A DNA stretch of 64,000 nt, from the NCBI GenBank assembly GCA_003649205.1, contig QMRC01000004.1, forward strand, positions 1 through 64,000. The letters run 5' to 3'. Below, piece after piece: positions 8,404 to 16,908 of this stretch. The translations under genes and the position numbers were made by a program. This DNA comes from Thermoprotei archaeon. GTDB taxonomy: Archaea > Thermoproteota > Thermoprotei > Thermoproteales > B15-G16. The notes beneath the pieces are model-generated. The model was not told the DNA's origin. It did not search any database and saw only the letters and a program-made list of their open reading frames with translations. Positions within the stretch are counted from its first letter, which is position 1. Every line of letters begins with the position of its first letter.

Positions 8404-9897
8404 TTATATATTTCTTCTCCATTTCCAGTAGCTCTTTAGTCTATAGTCGCTCACAGCAATACCTAGTTCACTTAATTTTGCTCTAATCTTATCAGCTAAT
8501 TCCCATAGCTTGATCTTTCTCAAGTCACTTCGTATCTCGAGTACTAAATCTATGAGTTCGTGAACTAGTTTCTCGTAGTTTACTGGTGGTGTTACCTCAT
8601 TTAGTACGCCAAATACGTTACAGAGATCTAGGTATGTGCTGTATATGTAGGATAGTACTTCTGTACTTAGCTTTTCCTCACTTGTTACTATGGTTGTTAT
8701 GATATACTTAGCTAGTGATATCAGTGTTGAGAGTGCTTTTGGTGTGTTGAAGTCGTTGTTCATGTATTTCTCAAATTCCTCTACGTAGCTATTGACCTTG
8801 ACTACAGCATCTCTTTCCCTATCGCTTAATCTATCTGGGTCTATGCTGGTTACTGTTCCTCGTTCCTTGATTACTTCCTTTAGGTAGTCATGTGCTGTGT
8901 AGAGTGTATCGAGTATTGTTCGATATTGCTCGAGGTGCTCCATAGCGAAGTCCAGTGGTTTCCTGTACTGTGTTGATGCTATGTACAGTCTAAATACTTC
9001 AGGATTGTACTTAGCCAAGACGTCTTTCACGAGTACGATGTTCCCTAGTGACTTCGACATCTTTTCACCCTTAATCGTTACGAGACCTACGTGCATCCAA
9101 TACCTAGCAAATGAGCTAGGTCCATGTAGTACCCTAGCTATGGCTAGCTCATTTTCGTGATGAGGAAACACTAGATCTTGTCCACCACCGTGAATATCAA
9201 ATACCTGTCCAAGGTACTTCGTAGCCATGACGACACACTCGAGGTGCCAACCAGGTCTACCAGGTCCCCAAGGTGTTTCCCACCATGGTTCACCAGGTTT
9301 CCTACCTTTCCAAAGTGCGAAGTCTAGTGGATTTCTCTTATATGGTTCTGGTTCTACTCTGGCACCTGCAATTAGCTCCTCTATCTTCTGATGCGATAGT
9401 TCTCCGTAGTTAGGTACCTTAGTTACATCGAAGTAAACTGAGTGATCTGGTGTTACATATGCGTAACCTAGCTCTATGAGCTTCTTTATTGCATCTACCA
9501 TGTCCTGTATATGCTCCGTCACTCTCGGATTTTTGTATGCTGGCTTTATGTGGAGCTTCTCACAAACCTCGTAGTAGTCCTTAATATAGGTCTCAGTTAT
9601 CTCTCTCCAATCTCTACCCTCTGACCTAGCTCTATTTAGTATCTTATCATCAATATCTGTGAAGTTGACTACGAGCTTAACCTCGAGGCCTAGGTACTCG
9701 AAGTACCTCCTAACGATGTCGAAGAATACGTAGACTCTAGCATGGCCGACATGTGTGTAGTCGTAAGGTGTAGGGCCACACACGTATATCTTAACTGTAC
9801 CTGGTTCGGTTAGGATTAACTTCTCTAGTTGTCGAGAAGCAGTGTTGTATATGAGTATGGGTGTCTCTCTTTCCCCTCTTAAACTACCTCTGAGCAG
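8404..9897 (-). CDS. cysS: cysteinyl-tRNA synthetase, probable CTG start
   Basis: Class I synthetase charging tRNA-Cys. It has the HIGH-type motif HVGH, zinc ligands (CGPT, WHLEC, HHENE) and the KMSKS loop. The ATG/GTG/TTG-initiated frame would begin only at GTG 9783, just before CGPT, and lose the conserved N-terminus. The frame is open upstream to a TAA at 9931-9933 and encodes that N-terminus (IYNTASRQLEKL, EPGTVKIYVCGPT). The only plausible initiator is CTG 9897, 8 bases after GAGGTG (9906-9911), itself placed about 25 bases after a TATA box. With this start the protein has 497 residues, a normal length. Confidence 0.85.
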   Translation of the reverse strand: MLRGSLRGERETPILIYNTASRQLEKLILTEPGTVKIYVCGPTPYDYTHVGHARVYVFFDIVRRYFEYLGLEVKLVVNFTDIDDKILNRARSEGRDWREITETYIKDYYEVCEKLHIKPAYKNPRVTEHIQDMVDAIKKLIELGYAYVTPDHSVYFDVTKVPNYGELSHQKIEELIAGARVEPEPYKRNPLDFALWKGRKPGEPWWETPWGPGRPGWHLECVVMATKYLGQVFDIHGGGQDLVFPHHENELAIARVLHGPSSFARYWMHVGLVTIKGEKMSKSLGNIVLVKDVLAKYNPEVFRLYIASTQYRKPLDFAMEHLEQYRTILDTLYTAHDYLKEVIKERGTVTSIDPDRLSDRERDAVVKVNSYVEEFEKYMNNDFNTPKALSTLISLAKYIITTIVTSEEKLSTEVLSYIYSTYLDLCNVFGVLNEVTPPVNYEKLVHELIDLVLEIRSDLRKIKLWELADKIRAKLSELGIAVSDYRLKSYWKWRRNI

Positions 9898-9905
9898 ATA
9901 GTCAA

Positions 9906-9940
9906 CACCTCTGTCTGTAGCTCCTTCTAGTTACTTATAA
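9906..9940 (-). promoter_or_regulatory. cysS promoter and ribosome binding site
   Basis: On the minus strand TTATAAGT (9933-9940) is followed about 25 bases later by GAGGTG (9906-9911), then 8 bases and CTG 9897. The transcript would start almost at the ribosome binding site, giving a leader of about 15 bases. This geometry is the main support for the CTG start. Confidence 0.6.
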
Positions 9941-9962
9941 GGTTGTCGATGCGCATTGTCGA

Positions 9963-10021
9963 GTATCAGCTAGGGAGGCCTTCAATCACTAATCATCAAG
10001 GGTGTGTAGTCATCACCATAC
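9963..10021 (-). ncRNA. C/D-box sRNA candidate
   Basis: On the minus strand: terminal stem GTAT/ATAC, box C GTGATGA (10010-10016, perfect), first guide CTACACACCC, degenerate D' TTGA, C' GTGATTG, second guide ending GGCCTCCCTAG, and box D CTGA (9966-9969). At 59 nt it is the usual size of an archaeal 2'-O-methylation guide. It lies in the gap between cysS and the upstream zinc-finger gene, upstream of the cysS TATA box. RNA targets were not assigned. Confidence 0.65.
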
Positions 10022-10091
10022 CTAACCGTATTGAAGTAGGGATTTAAGTATTCACCTACACTTCCCAGATGAGGTCTCTTCGTGATGAGCC

Positions 10092-10670
10092 TTAGGACAG
10101 CTGATTAGTTGATGAGTTAACCCGTTGCTGACTAGACTCAATACACCTGGTCTCAACATCTACTAGTGAGAGGATTTCTCCACACTTCGTACACATCAGG
10201 TAACACCTAATAGTTGACTCCGTAAGTAGTTGGTACCTGATCCGTATATGCTCTATGTGGCTTACGTGTGTACTTACTCTATTACCTACCGAGTAAACTA
10301 GCTCACGATATACCTCTGAGCCACGTATTACATACCTTCTACTAGCTTTGCTGGTGTGGGATCCAAGTACTAGAGGGATTATTCTATGGAATATTTCTTC
10401 GTGACAAAACACGACAATTAGCTCACTGTTCTCGAGAATATACGTATTGAATCCAACTACATAGTTTCCAAACAAGGCTATGTTCTGGGGGAGGGGTGAG
10501 AGCAGTATTGGTGGATCACCTAGTTTAGAGAAGCCACAGCTCGGTGATGTCGGTATGGAGAGGTGCTGACACCTTGGGCATGAGGTTACGGCTACGTAAT
10601 CACTTATGAGGAGTATGGTCACTTTTTCGTAACCACAGCAATAACATCTGTACCTACCTTCACTTTCCAC
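10092..10670 (-). CDS. unrecognised cysteine-rich protein
   Basis: A 192-residue protein starting at GTG 10670 after GGTGAGGTCAC. The N-terminus has CYCCG and CPRC (residues about 9-35), and a second CTKC with a later Cys lies near the C-terminus, so one or two zinc sites are likely. The middle is beta-rich without a recognised motif. It lies 10 bases downstream of the ATP-pyrophosphatase gene and is probably in its operon. A nucleic-acid or RNA-modification role is possible but unsupported. Confidence 0.6.
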   Translation of the reverse strand: MESEGRYRCYCCGYEKVTILLISDYVAVTSCPRCQHLSIPTSPSCGFSKLGDPPILLSPLPQNIALFGNYVVGFNTYILENSELIVVFCHEEIFHRIIPLVLGSHTSKASRRYVIRGSEVYRELVYSVGNRVSTHVSHIEHIRIRYQLLTESTIRCYLMCTKCGEILSLVDVETRCIESSQQRVNSSTNQLS

Positions 10671-10680
10671 GTGACCTCAC

Positions 10681-12009
10681 CTAACTTGACCTAGATTTGA
10701 AGTACTCCTCAGCAATATCCAATTCCCAGCAACGATATGCTGGACATATGTAGCATCCAATTCTGTAGAAACCCTCGAGGTAGAGGGGGTTCAGTGGTAC
10801 TCCATTCTGAAGTAGATAGAGTTGCACCATAGCCGTTGACCAGAACTTAATTGGAGCTACCTGTACGTAGTTTCCATGTGGTCTAACAGGTGGTCTAAAG
10901 AGTCTAAGCAGTGACTCTGTATCACGATCACCAACAACTATCAGTGGTCTCTCAGCTACCTTCTTGATTGCTCTGTATAGTGCTGCTATCTTGAGCTTAG
11001 TGCACCACCTATTTTCATGTGTAGGCAACTCAAATCCCCTACGTTCCCACTCAACGTCAATACCTGCGTACTCAACCTCATAACTAATTCCCAAGATCTT
11101 AGCAACATCATTAACGTACTTATACACCTCATCTATCTCCACTCCAGTATCCACGAAGATGGGAACCACGTGATCACGTGAAAAGACCTTTAGTGCAAGA
11201 ACTAGAGCAGCTGTACTATCCTTACCACCACTCCACGGAACGATAACTCGATCATAATCGTAACTCTCAGCAACTGACCTCAGTAGGTGTACAGCTATCT
11301 CTTCATGAATTTCCATCTTATCTCTATTAACCTCAATAGTCTTCTCAAACACATGACTAACATCCTCCACCCTATGACAGACCTCAAGAACCCTACTAAC
11401 ATCGACATCAGGTATAATCACTGAACCAACCCTCACAGACCCAACATACACCTCATGTACATCGTGAATTAGCTTCACTATGAGTGGTATAGCTCTAATC
11501 TCCACACCAAGTAACCTACTCCATCTCTCAACATGTCTCTGACCAATAGCGAAGTACATATCGTGAAGCGGGTGAGGCTGTACAGGAACCTTAGTACCAC
11601 GTAAGCACTTACCAAGTACGTAGTGGTCCTCAATCCAGGAAATCCTCAACCTAATCAGTGATAGAGCCTTCATAAAGTACCTAAATATCATACTCGGTCT
11701 ACAGTTCCTAACCTTAGCCCTCGGTAAAGTCACTGAAACCACATTATCGGGTAGAATCTCATCGATACCGCTTAAACCATCCTCCTTACCGAGTAACACC
11801 ACGTAGTACCTCCATGGCTTAACCTCAACCATCTCATGTAGTATCTTACGAGCTTTCTCTAATTCTCGAGTACCATGTAATGTAGCTACCTCAATTCTCC
11901 ACCACTCGTGATACTGCTTAAAGTGAGAATTCAGGGTAGCCAATACAGCATCTCTATCCTTCTTGGATCTAACAACTATAGTCACTACTGGCTCGTACTC
12001 TATGACCAC
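10681..12009 (-). CDS. PAPS-reductase-family ATP-pyrophosphatase
   Basis: The central PP-loop motif VPWSGGKDS and following FVDTGVE mark an N-type ATP pyrophosphatase of the PAPS reductase group. The C-terminus has a cysteine set (YRIGCYICPAYRCWEL) typical of archaeal members with a metal or iron-sulfur site. These enzymes adenylate a substrate for sulfur or amide transfer; the substrate here is unknown. The longest frame starts at TTG 12060, but a TATA box (12034-12041) lies within it, so a leaderless GTG start at 12009 (442 residues) is preferred. It is divergent from the small helical gene at 12081. Confidence 0.75.
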   Translation of the reverse strand: MVIEYEPVVTIVVRSKKDRDAVLATLNSHFKQYHEWWRIEVATLHGTRELEKARKILHEMVEVKPWRYYVVLLGKEDGLSGIDEILPDNVVSVTLPRAKVRNCRPSMIFRYFMKALSLIRLRISWIEDHYVLGKCLRGTKVPVQPHPLHDMYFAIGQRHVERWSRLLGVEIRAIPLIVKLIHDVHEVYVGSVRVGSVIIPDVDVSRVLEVCHRVEDVSHVFEKTIEVNRDKMEIHEEIAVHLLRSVAESYDYDRVIVPWSGGKDSTAALVLALKVFSRDHVVPIFVDTGVEIDEVYKYVNDVAKILGISYEVEYAGIDVEWERRGFELPTHENRWCTKLKIAALYRAIKKVAERPLIVVGDRDTESLLRLFRPPVRPHGNYVQVAPIKFWSTAMVQLYLLQNGVPLNPLYLEGFYRIGCYICPAYRCWELDIAEEYFKSRSS

Positions 12010-12033
12010 ACGACGTAGGTAGCTTGAAGGAAC

Positions 12034-12041
12034 TTTATAAA
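12034..12041. promoter_or_regulatory. palindromic TATA box serving divergent genes
   Basis: TTTATAAA is self-complementary. It lies about 28 bases before GTG 12009 on the minus strand, which would be leaderless. On the plus strand it lies about 25 bases before a start site near 12062, just ahead of GAGGTGA (12070-12076) and TTG 12081. Both distances fit archaeal promoters, so one box may serve both genes. Confidence 0.6.
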
Positions 12042-12080
12042 TGTAGTGAAGGTATGTCAAGTACTACGAGGTGAAGGATC

Positions 12081-12362
12081 TTGAGCAATAGGTGGTTGAG
12101 GTTAATCGATGAAGCTACGAAGCAAGGTAATGAGTACCTCGTTAGGAAGTTCAGGGAGAAGCTGATAGCCAGCATTGCGTACGCTATACAGCAAGCTGCA
12201 GCAGAGCTGGATAAGCATAGACTCCAGCACTTACTCAATAAGGCTAAGGAGCTAAGAAGTAAGTTTGGTCTTACTGAGCTAGATCTCTACATTGAGTTAG
12301 GTGAGAAGGAGCTCAAGAGGATTACTGAATTGAGAAAGAAACAGGGTAGCGGTTTAAGTTGA
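12081..12362 (+). CDS. small all-helical protein of unknown function
   Basis: A TTG start is supported by GAGGTGA 6-8 bases upstream. The 93-residue product is charged and predicted almost entirely helical, with Lys/Arg/Glu-rich segments (LDKHRLQHLLNKAKELRSKFG) that could form a helical hairpin or coiled coil. No motif is recognised. It is followed after 10 bases by the UDP-sugar dehydrogenase, suggesting co-transcription. Confidence 0.65.
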   Translation: MSNRWLRLIDEATKQGNEYLVRKFREKLIASIAYAIQQAAAELDKHRLQHLLNKAKELRSKFGLTELDLYIELGEKELKRITELRKKQGSGLS

Positions 12363-12372
12363 GGTGGCTTCA

Positions 12373-13770
12373 TTGCTCATATACCTCAGTGAGGATGAGG
12401 TGAAGAGGAGATTACGTAGTGGTGAGCTAACTGTTGCTATCTACGGTATGGGTTACGTAGGCGTCCCTCTAGCATGTGCTTGGTTGAGAGCTGGTGCTAA
12501 GGTCATTGGCGTTGATGTAGATGAGGAGAAGGTTAGGTTGTTAAATGAGGGTCGATCTCCGGTTCCTGAACCTGGAGTAAGTGAGGTAATTAAGCACTAC
12601 CTATCGATTGGTAAGTTCAGAGCAACAACTAATGGTGTTGAAGCATCGAAACTAAGTGATGTGAAGATAGTTACGGTTCCCGTATCGCTTAGAGGTGAAG
12701 GTGGTGAGAAAGCACCTGATTTTACTAACTTGATAGCAGCTATTCGTGATATCGCTAAGGGTCTTAAGCGTGGTGACTTAGTCATAATTGAGTCCAGCGT
12801 CCCACCTGGAACTACCTTAGAAGTCGTTAAGCCTATACTTGAGGAAGTTAGTGGTCTTAGAGCCGAGGAGGACTTCGGCTTAGTATACAGTCCTGAGAGA
12901 GTAGCAGAGGGTAGGGTACTGTATGATATTGAGGAGGCTTATCCCAAGATCATTGGTGGTGTAGGTACCAAGAGCACGAGAACTGCAAAAGCACTCTACG
13001 AGGTCATAGCTAGGAAGGGAGTTATCGTAGTGTCATCACCTACAACTGCTGAGTTTGAGAAGCTAGCAGAGGGTGTGTATAGGGACGTAAACATAGCACT
13101 TGCAAATGAGTTAGCGACATTAGCTAGAGCACTTGGAGTAGATTTCCACGAGGTACGTGTAGCAGCAAATAGTCAACCCTACTGTCACCTACATACTCCT
13201 GGTACTGGTGTGGGAGGAATGTGTATTCCTGTGTATCCGTACTTCATGATGTGGGTAGCTAGGAAGCTAGGTATTGAGTTGAAATTGACGAAATTAGCTA
13301 GAGAAATCAATGAACTAGCTCCAAAGACTGTCATAGACCTAGCTGTGGAGCTATGTAAGTTGGCTGGTTTATCCATTGAGAGGTGTAAAGTAGCTATTTT
13401 AGGTCTAGCATTTAGAGGTGACATTGCTGATTCAAGAGCTAGCCCCACATATGACCTAATCAAGTACCTCAGAAGATTCAACGTTAGAGAGGTAGTAGTT
13501 CACGATCCCTTGATAACGTTCGATAAGGAGCTAGATAGGTTAGGAGTACCACTAGTGAGCGACATCTCAGCAGCTGTGAAGGGCGCTCAAGTAATCATTG
13601 TCTCAACAGATCACACAACATATAGGAGAATTTCCCTAAAGTGGCTCTTGGACATGTGCAGTGTTGAACCACTTGTCGTTGTCGATGGTAGAGATGTCCT
13701 AGATATAGCTACGGTACCGAGTGGGAAGGTGTACTACGTTGGTATCGGTCGTGGGTTCAAGATTAGGTAG
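12373..13770 (+). CDS. wecC: UDP-sugar dehydrogenase, WecC-like
   Basis: GAGGTG at 12361-12366 points to TTG 12373; an in-frame GTG at 12364 overlaps that site. The 465-residue protein has an N-terminal NAD-binding fold (GMGYVGVPLA near residue 25), a central helical domain and the catalytic cysteine motif GTGVGGMCIP near residue 275. Sequence style fits UDP-N-acetylmannosamine dehydrogenase, which oxidises C6 of the sugar to a uronate for surface glycans. UDP-glucose dehydrogenase is an alternative. No glycosyltransferases adjoin it; a nucleotidyltransferase lies at 59.2 kb. Confidence 0.85.
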   Translation: MLIYLSEDEVKRRLRSGELTVAIYGMGYVGVPLACAWLRAGAKVIGVDVDEEKVRLLNEGRSPVPEPGVSEVIKHYLSIGKFRATTNGVEASKLSDVKIVTVPVSLRGEGGEKAPDFTNLIAAIRDIAKGLKRGDLVIIESSVPPGTTLEVVKPILEEVSGLRAEEDFGLVYSPERVAEGRVLYDIEEAYPKIIGGVGTKSTRTAKALYEVIARKGVIVVSSPTTAEFEKLAEGVYRDVNIALANELATLARALGVDFHEVRVAANSQPYCHLHTPGTGVGGMCIPVYPYFMMWVARKLGIELKLTKLAREINELAPKTVIDLAVELCKLAGLSIERCKVAILGLAFRGDIADSRASPTYDLIKYLRRFNVREVVVHDPLITFDKELDRLGVPLVSDISAAVKGAQVIIVSTDHTTYRRISLKWLLDMCSVEPLVVVDGRDVLDIATVPSGKVYYVGIGRGFKIR

Positions 13771-13866
13771 TTGACTTGTCGCTGTACTGGATGAACGAGT
13801 AAAGTTTATCTACTTAAATACCTCCACAGCTATAGACCTAGGTACGGCAGTTTGGGGTAGATCTGT

Positions 13867-15021
13867 ATGTCAACCCCACTGGAAGTCTTGAAACCACTGT
13901 CTGTAGGTCAGGAAAGACTACTGAACGTACTGATGGATAAGGAGTACGAGATAGTTGGTGTATTTGGTCCTACAGGTACAGGTAAGAGCTTGTTCTGTTG
14001 TGCATATGGCATTCACTGTGTGCTCAAGGGTGAGTACAAGAGGTTCATCATAGCTAGACCTGTTGTGGATGTGGTTACAGGTAAGGAGATAACAACATCT
14101 GAACTAGGTGAATTGTACTACAGGATAGCATCTACCTACCTGGAGGACATTTTCTCAGGTATCATGCCACTAGAGGATCTCCAGAAGTTGATTAAGGAGG
14201 AAAAGGTCATAATAGCTGACATACACTACCTAAGAGGTAGAACATTCGATGACTCCATAGTGTTCCTAGATGATGCACAGGCAGTACCACCAGAGAGTGC
14301 TGCTGAGATCCTCATGAGAATTGGTAGGAATGCAAGGCTCCTCATAGCAGGTGATCCAGTATTTCAGAAACCTGTTGAGTTGGAGAAAGATGGAGCAACA
14401 TTACTGAGAGAAATTTTACTTGGTGAGGAGAAGGCAGCTGTAGTAGATCTCGGTCTCAAGGACATAGTTAGACCTGGTGCTAAGAGGGGTATCAAGATAA
14501 CTCTAGAAATGAGAATGAGGAAGAGACCACTCTCAGAATCTGAAGCAAAGATAATGGAGTCCATCAGAATTCATGCACCAGATGCAGATGTAGTCACTGT
14601 CATAGAGTTTAAGAAGGAAAAGGAGCAGTTTGGAATTCCCGATGAGACAACACCAGATGCGCTAGCCATAGCTAAGGAGGGCTACCTCGGTAGGTTAGTG
14701 GGTAGAGGCGGTGAGAGAATCAGGAATGTTGAGAGCGAAACAGGTTTCAGAATTAGATGCGTTGAGTTAACTCTCGACTTAAAGAGGCTAATCACAGCAA
14801 TACACCCAGTATCGTGGATAGGTAAGCACATTAAGGACGTAGACTTTGCAGGTCCTGAACTACTAGTAACCGTTAAGAGAGCAGAATTTGGCGCATTTGT
14901 AGGTCAGAGGGGAAGCTACATAAGGTTCGTGGATAGAGTAATTCGTAGACTAATCAATGTAGGAGTTAAAGCTATGGAAGCTGAGGAGGAAGAGGAAGAG
15001 AGTAGGAGGAAGAGGAGGTAA
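13867..15021 (+). CDS. PhoH-like ATPase with C-terminal KH domain
   Basis: The 384-residue protein has Walker A GPTGTGKS near residue 34 and Walker B IVFLDDAQ near residue 137, in the order and spacing of PhoH ATPases. At residues about 275-360 are RNA-binding KH features (GRLVGRGGERIRNVE, then GAFVGQRGSYIR). The C-terminus is a charged Glu/Arg tail. PhoH-KH fusions occur in archaea, and an RNA-dependent ATPase role is likely but unproven. A TATA-like CTTAAATA lies around 13813-13820. carS follows after 9 bases. Confidence 0.85.
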   Translation: MSTPLEVLKPLSVGQERLLNVLMDKEYEIVGVFGPTGTGKSLFCCAYGIHCVLKGEYKRFIIARPVVDVVTGKEITTSELGELYYRIASTYLEDIFSGIMPLEDLQKLIKEEKVIIADIHYLRGRTFDDSIVFLDDAQAVPPESAAEILMRIGRNARLLIAGDPVFQKPVELEKDGATLLREILLGEEKAAVVDLGLKDIVRPGAKRGIKITLEMRMRKRPLSESEAKIMESIRIHAPDADVVTVIEFKKEKEQFGIPDETTPDALAIAKEGYLGRLVGRGGERIRNVESETGFRIRCVELTLDLKRLITAIHPVSWIGKHIKDVDFAGPELLVTVKRAEFGAFVGQRGSYIRFVDRVIRRLINVGVKAMEAEEEEEESRRKRR

Positions 15022-15030
15022 GTCAAGGAC

Positions 15031-15573
15031 TTGAGTAGAGATCTACCAAACCTCATTCTCCAATCACTAATCTTTATCCTACCTGCCTATACAGCAAATG
15101 CTACCCCAGTCATCACATCTAAACTCCTACGAACATCAACACCTATAGACCTCAGAAAGAATTTCATAGATGGTCGTAGGATATTTGGAGAGGGAAAAAC
15201 AATTGAAGGATTTCTCTCAGGTCTCATAGTAGGTACACTAGTGGGTATAGCAGTAAGCGCAACACCGCTAAACACTATACTCCCTCAATCACTAAAACTA
15301 ACCCCACTCAAGAGCTTCGTACTCTCACTAGGTGCACTCCTAGGTGATCTCCTAGGTTCATTCATCAAGAGAAGACTAGGTATACCACGAGGAGCACCAG
15401 CACCATTACTTGACCAACTAGACTTCCTCCTAGTAGCACTCCTCCTCTACGTACTGATCTTCGGCACAATAGACTTATCATACATAGCAGTACTAGTACC
15501 ACTAACAGTAGTTCTCCACATAGCTACAAACTACATAGCGTACAAGCTAAGACTAAAGCCCGTACCCCTATAG
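15031..15573 (+). CDS. carS: CDP-archaeol synthase
   Basis: A 180-residue integral membrane protein with about five hydrophobic segments and the family signature AYTANATPV near residue 19, followed by the FIDGRRIFGEGKTIEG loop. CarS joins CTP to unsaturated archaetidic acid (2,3-di-geranylgeranylglyceryl phosphate) to make CDP-archaeol for ether-lipid head-group attachment. The start is TTG 15031, 9 bases after the PhoH-KH stop, so the two are likely co-transcribed. The A/C-rich plus strand here differs from the preceding gene. Confidence 0.85.
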   Translation: MSRDLPNLILQSLIFILPAYTANATPVITSKLLRTSTPIDLRKNFIDGRRIFGEGKTIEGFLSGLIVGTLVGIAVSATPLNTILPQSLKLTPLKSFVLSLGALLGDLLGSFIKRRLGIPRGAPAPLLDQLDFLLVALLLYVLIFGTIDLSYIAVLVPLTVVLHIATNYIAYKLRLKPVPL

Positions 15574-15642
15574 TGGTTACAGAGCATAAACCTCGCAATT
15601 CCCCACGTAGATACCACACTTCAAGTCTCGAGAGGAGTAGAC

Positions 15643-16455
15643 ATGATACACGTACTAGAGCTTGAGCTAAGGTTCTTCACATCATCAGTCATAGAGTACT
15701 TTACCGGACTCTTCACACTAAAACTACTTCTCAAGCTAATAGCACTTAGAGATCACGATCTAGCGAGAAAACTACACAACATGAAGAGGGTAAAGCCATA
15801 CTCCTGTACAGCCCTAATGCTTGGAAACAAAGTACTGAGTAATAGAGTCACAAAACTACTACCCAACATAACCTATAGAGTAAGGTACGTACTTGTACTC
15901 GACGAAGTATTCAGGACATTAATTACATCGATATCCACACACATAGGTGAGAAACTAACTGTAGAAAACGTAGACCTAACTATTACAAACGTGAGATACA
16001 CAGCTATTTCACACATTGACTTACCATCGAGACCAAGCCCAAAGATAACAATAGAGTTCCTCACACCAACACGATTCGTGGTCAAGAGAACAGTTAAGAA
16101 GAGAAAACCAAAGTATAGGCTCTTCCCACTTCCAGAAACAATAGTGCACAACATACTTCATCACTGGAATGAATATGCGCCACCAGACGTGAAGTTAGAT
16201 GAGAAACCAGTACTTGAGTGGGTACTCAATAACGTATACGAAACGCAATACCACCTAAAAAGAGCAACCTCAACACTAACCCGTGGTAGGTTATTGATTG
16301 GTTTCGTTGGTTGGTGTACCTACACAGTCGAAGATCTTGAGAGTCACTGGTCGAGAATCTTCATGAGGTTACTCAGGTATGGGGAGTTAGTCAATGTGGG
16401 TAATTCCAAGAGTATGGGCTTAGGTATGGTACGTATACTAACTACCGAATCCTAA
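15643..16455 (+). CDS. cas6: Cas6-family CRISPR RNA endoribonuclease, no cas neighbours
   Basis: A 270-residue protein with Cas6 hallmarks: an N-terminal RRM-like half with [19 protein letters not shown] (His followed by KPY), the central [11 protein letters not shown] strand, and the C-terminal Gly-rich loop [14 protein letters not shown]. Cas6 cuts CRISPR repeat RNA to make crRNAs. No repeat array or other cas gene was seen in this window, and its neighbours are housekeeping genes. The 3' end overlaps the convergent eL37 gene by 14 bases. The catalytic His is a candidate only. Confidence 0.75.
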   Translation: MIHVLELELRFFTSSVIEYFTGLFTLKLLLKLIALRDHDLARKLHNMKRVKPYSCTALMLGNKVLSNRVTKLLPNITYRVRYVLVLDEVFRTLITSISTHIGEKLTVENVDLTITNVRYTAISHIDLPSRPSPKITIEFLTPTRFVVKRTVKKRKPKYRLFPLPETIVHNILHHWNEYAPPDVKLDEKPVLEWVLNNVYETQYHLKRATSTLTRGRLLIGFVGWCTYTVEDLESHWSRIFMRLLRYGELVNVGNSKSMGLGMVRILTTES

Positions 16456-16630
16456 CCTTGTTGACTTTCTTATTCTGCCAGCTATATCTCCTCATCCTAG
16501 AGCTTCTACCGAAACCACAGGCAGCACAGTACTTCTTCCTAATGTGGTATGCGTGTCTACCACATCGTCTACAGCGTATATGTGTCTTTCCTTTACTCAT
16601 CTTACCGAAGGAGGTCGTACCCTTGACCAT
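16442..16630 (-). CDS. rpl37e: large-subunit ribosomal protein eL37
   Basis: The 62-residue protein matches L37e in length and motifs: [20 protein letters not shown], then two CxxC zinc knuckles (CRRCG and CAACG) and a basic tail. It lies 10 bases downstream of the Sm-like gene, an arrangement (snRNP plus L37e) common in archaea. Confidence 0.95.
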   Translation of the reverse strand: MVKGTTSFGKMSKGKTHIRCRRCGRHAYHIRKKYCAACGFGRSSRMRRYSWQNKKVNKVRIR

Positions 16631-16640
16631 GATTCACACC

Positions 16641-16871
16641 TCAGGTAACAGGACTTATCAACATTACATTATCTCCCCTTATAACTATTGTTCCTAGCTT
16701 TCTAATCTGATTGTTTGGTCTAATTTCCTCAGCCTGTTCTAGGACTAGGTTTAGGTGCTGATCAAAGCTACGTAGTATACCCCTTACCTCTCTACCACCT
16801 TTGAGTTTCACTAGGACTGTTGTTCCAATACTCTTTGCTAGTTCTTCAGTCATAGAGGGCATTACAGACAC
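16641..16871 (-). CDS. Sm-like archaeal protein
   Basis: A 76-residue Sm fold with Sm1 ([31 protein letters not shown]) and Sm2 ([15 protein letters not shown]) motifs. Archaeal Sm proteins form heptameric rings that bind U-rich RNA. Starts at GTG 16871, ATG 16862 or ATG 16853 are all possible; the first is kept. A TATA-like TTATAATA on the minus strand around 16897-16904 gives a short leader. Confidence 0.9.
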   Translation of the reverse strand: MSVMPSMTEELAKSIGTTVLVKLKGGREVRGILRSFDQHLNLVLEQAEEIRPNNQIRKLGTIVIRGDNVMLISPVT

Positions 16872-16908
16872 ACTCCGGTCTTAAGTTAATCACGAGTTAT
16901 TATAAGCT

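Noticed and set aside
15643-16455. CRISPR array near the cas6 gene
   Set aside because: No regularly spaced direct repeats of 24-37 bases were found in this region or elsewhere in the window.
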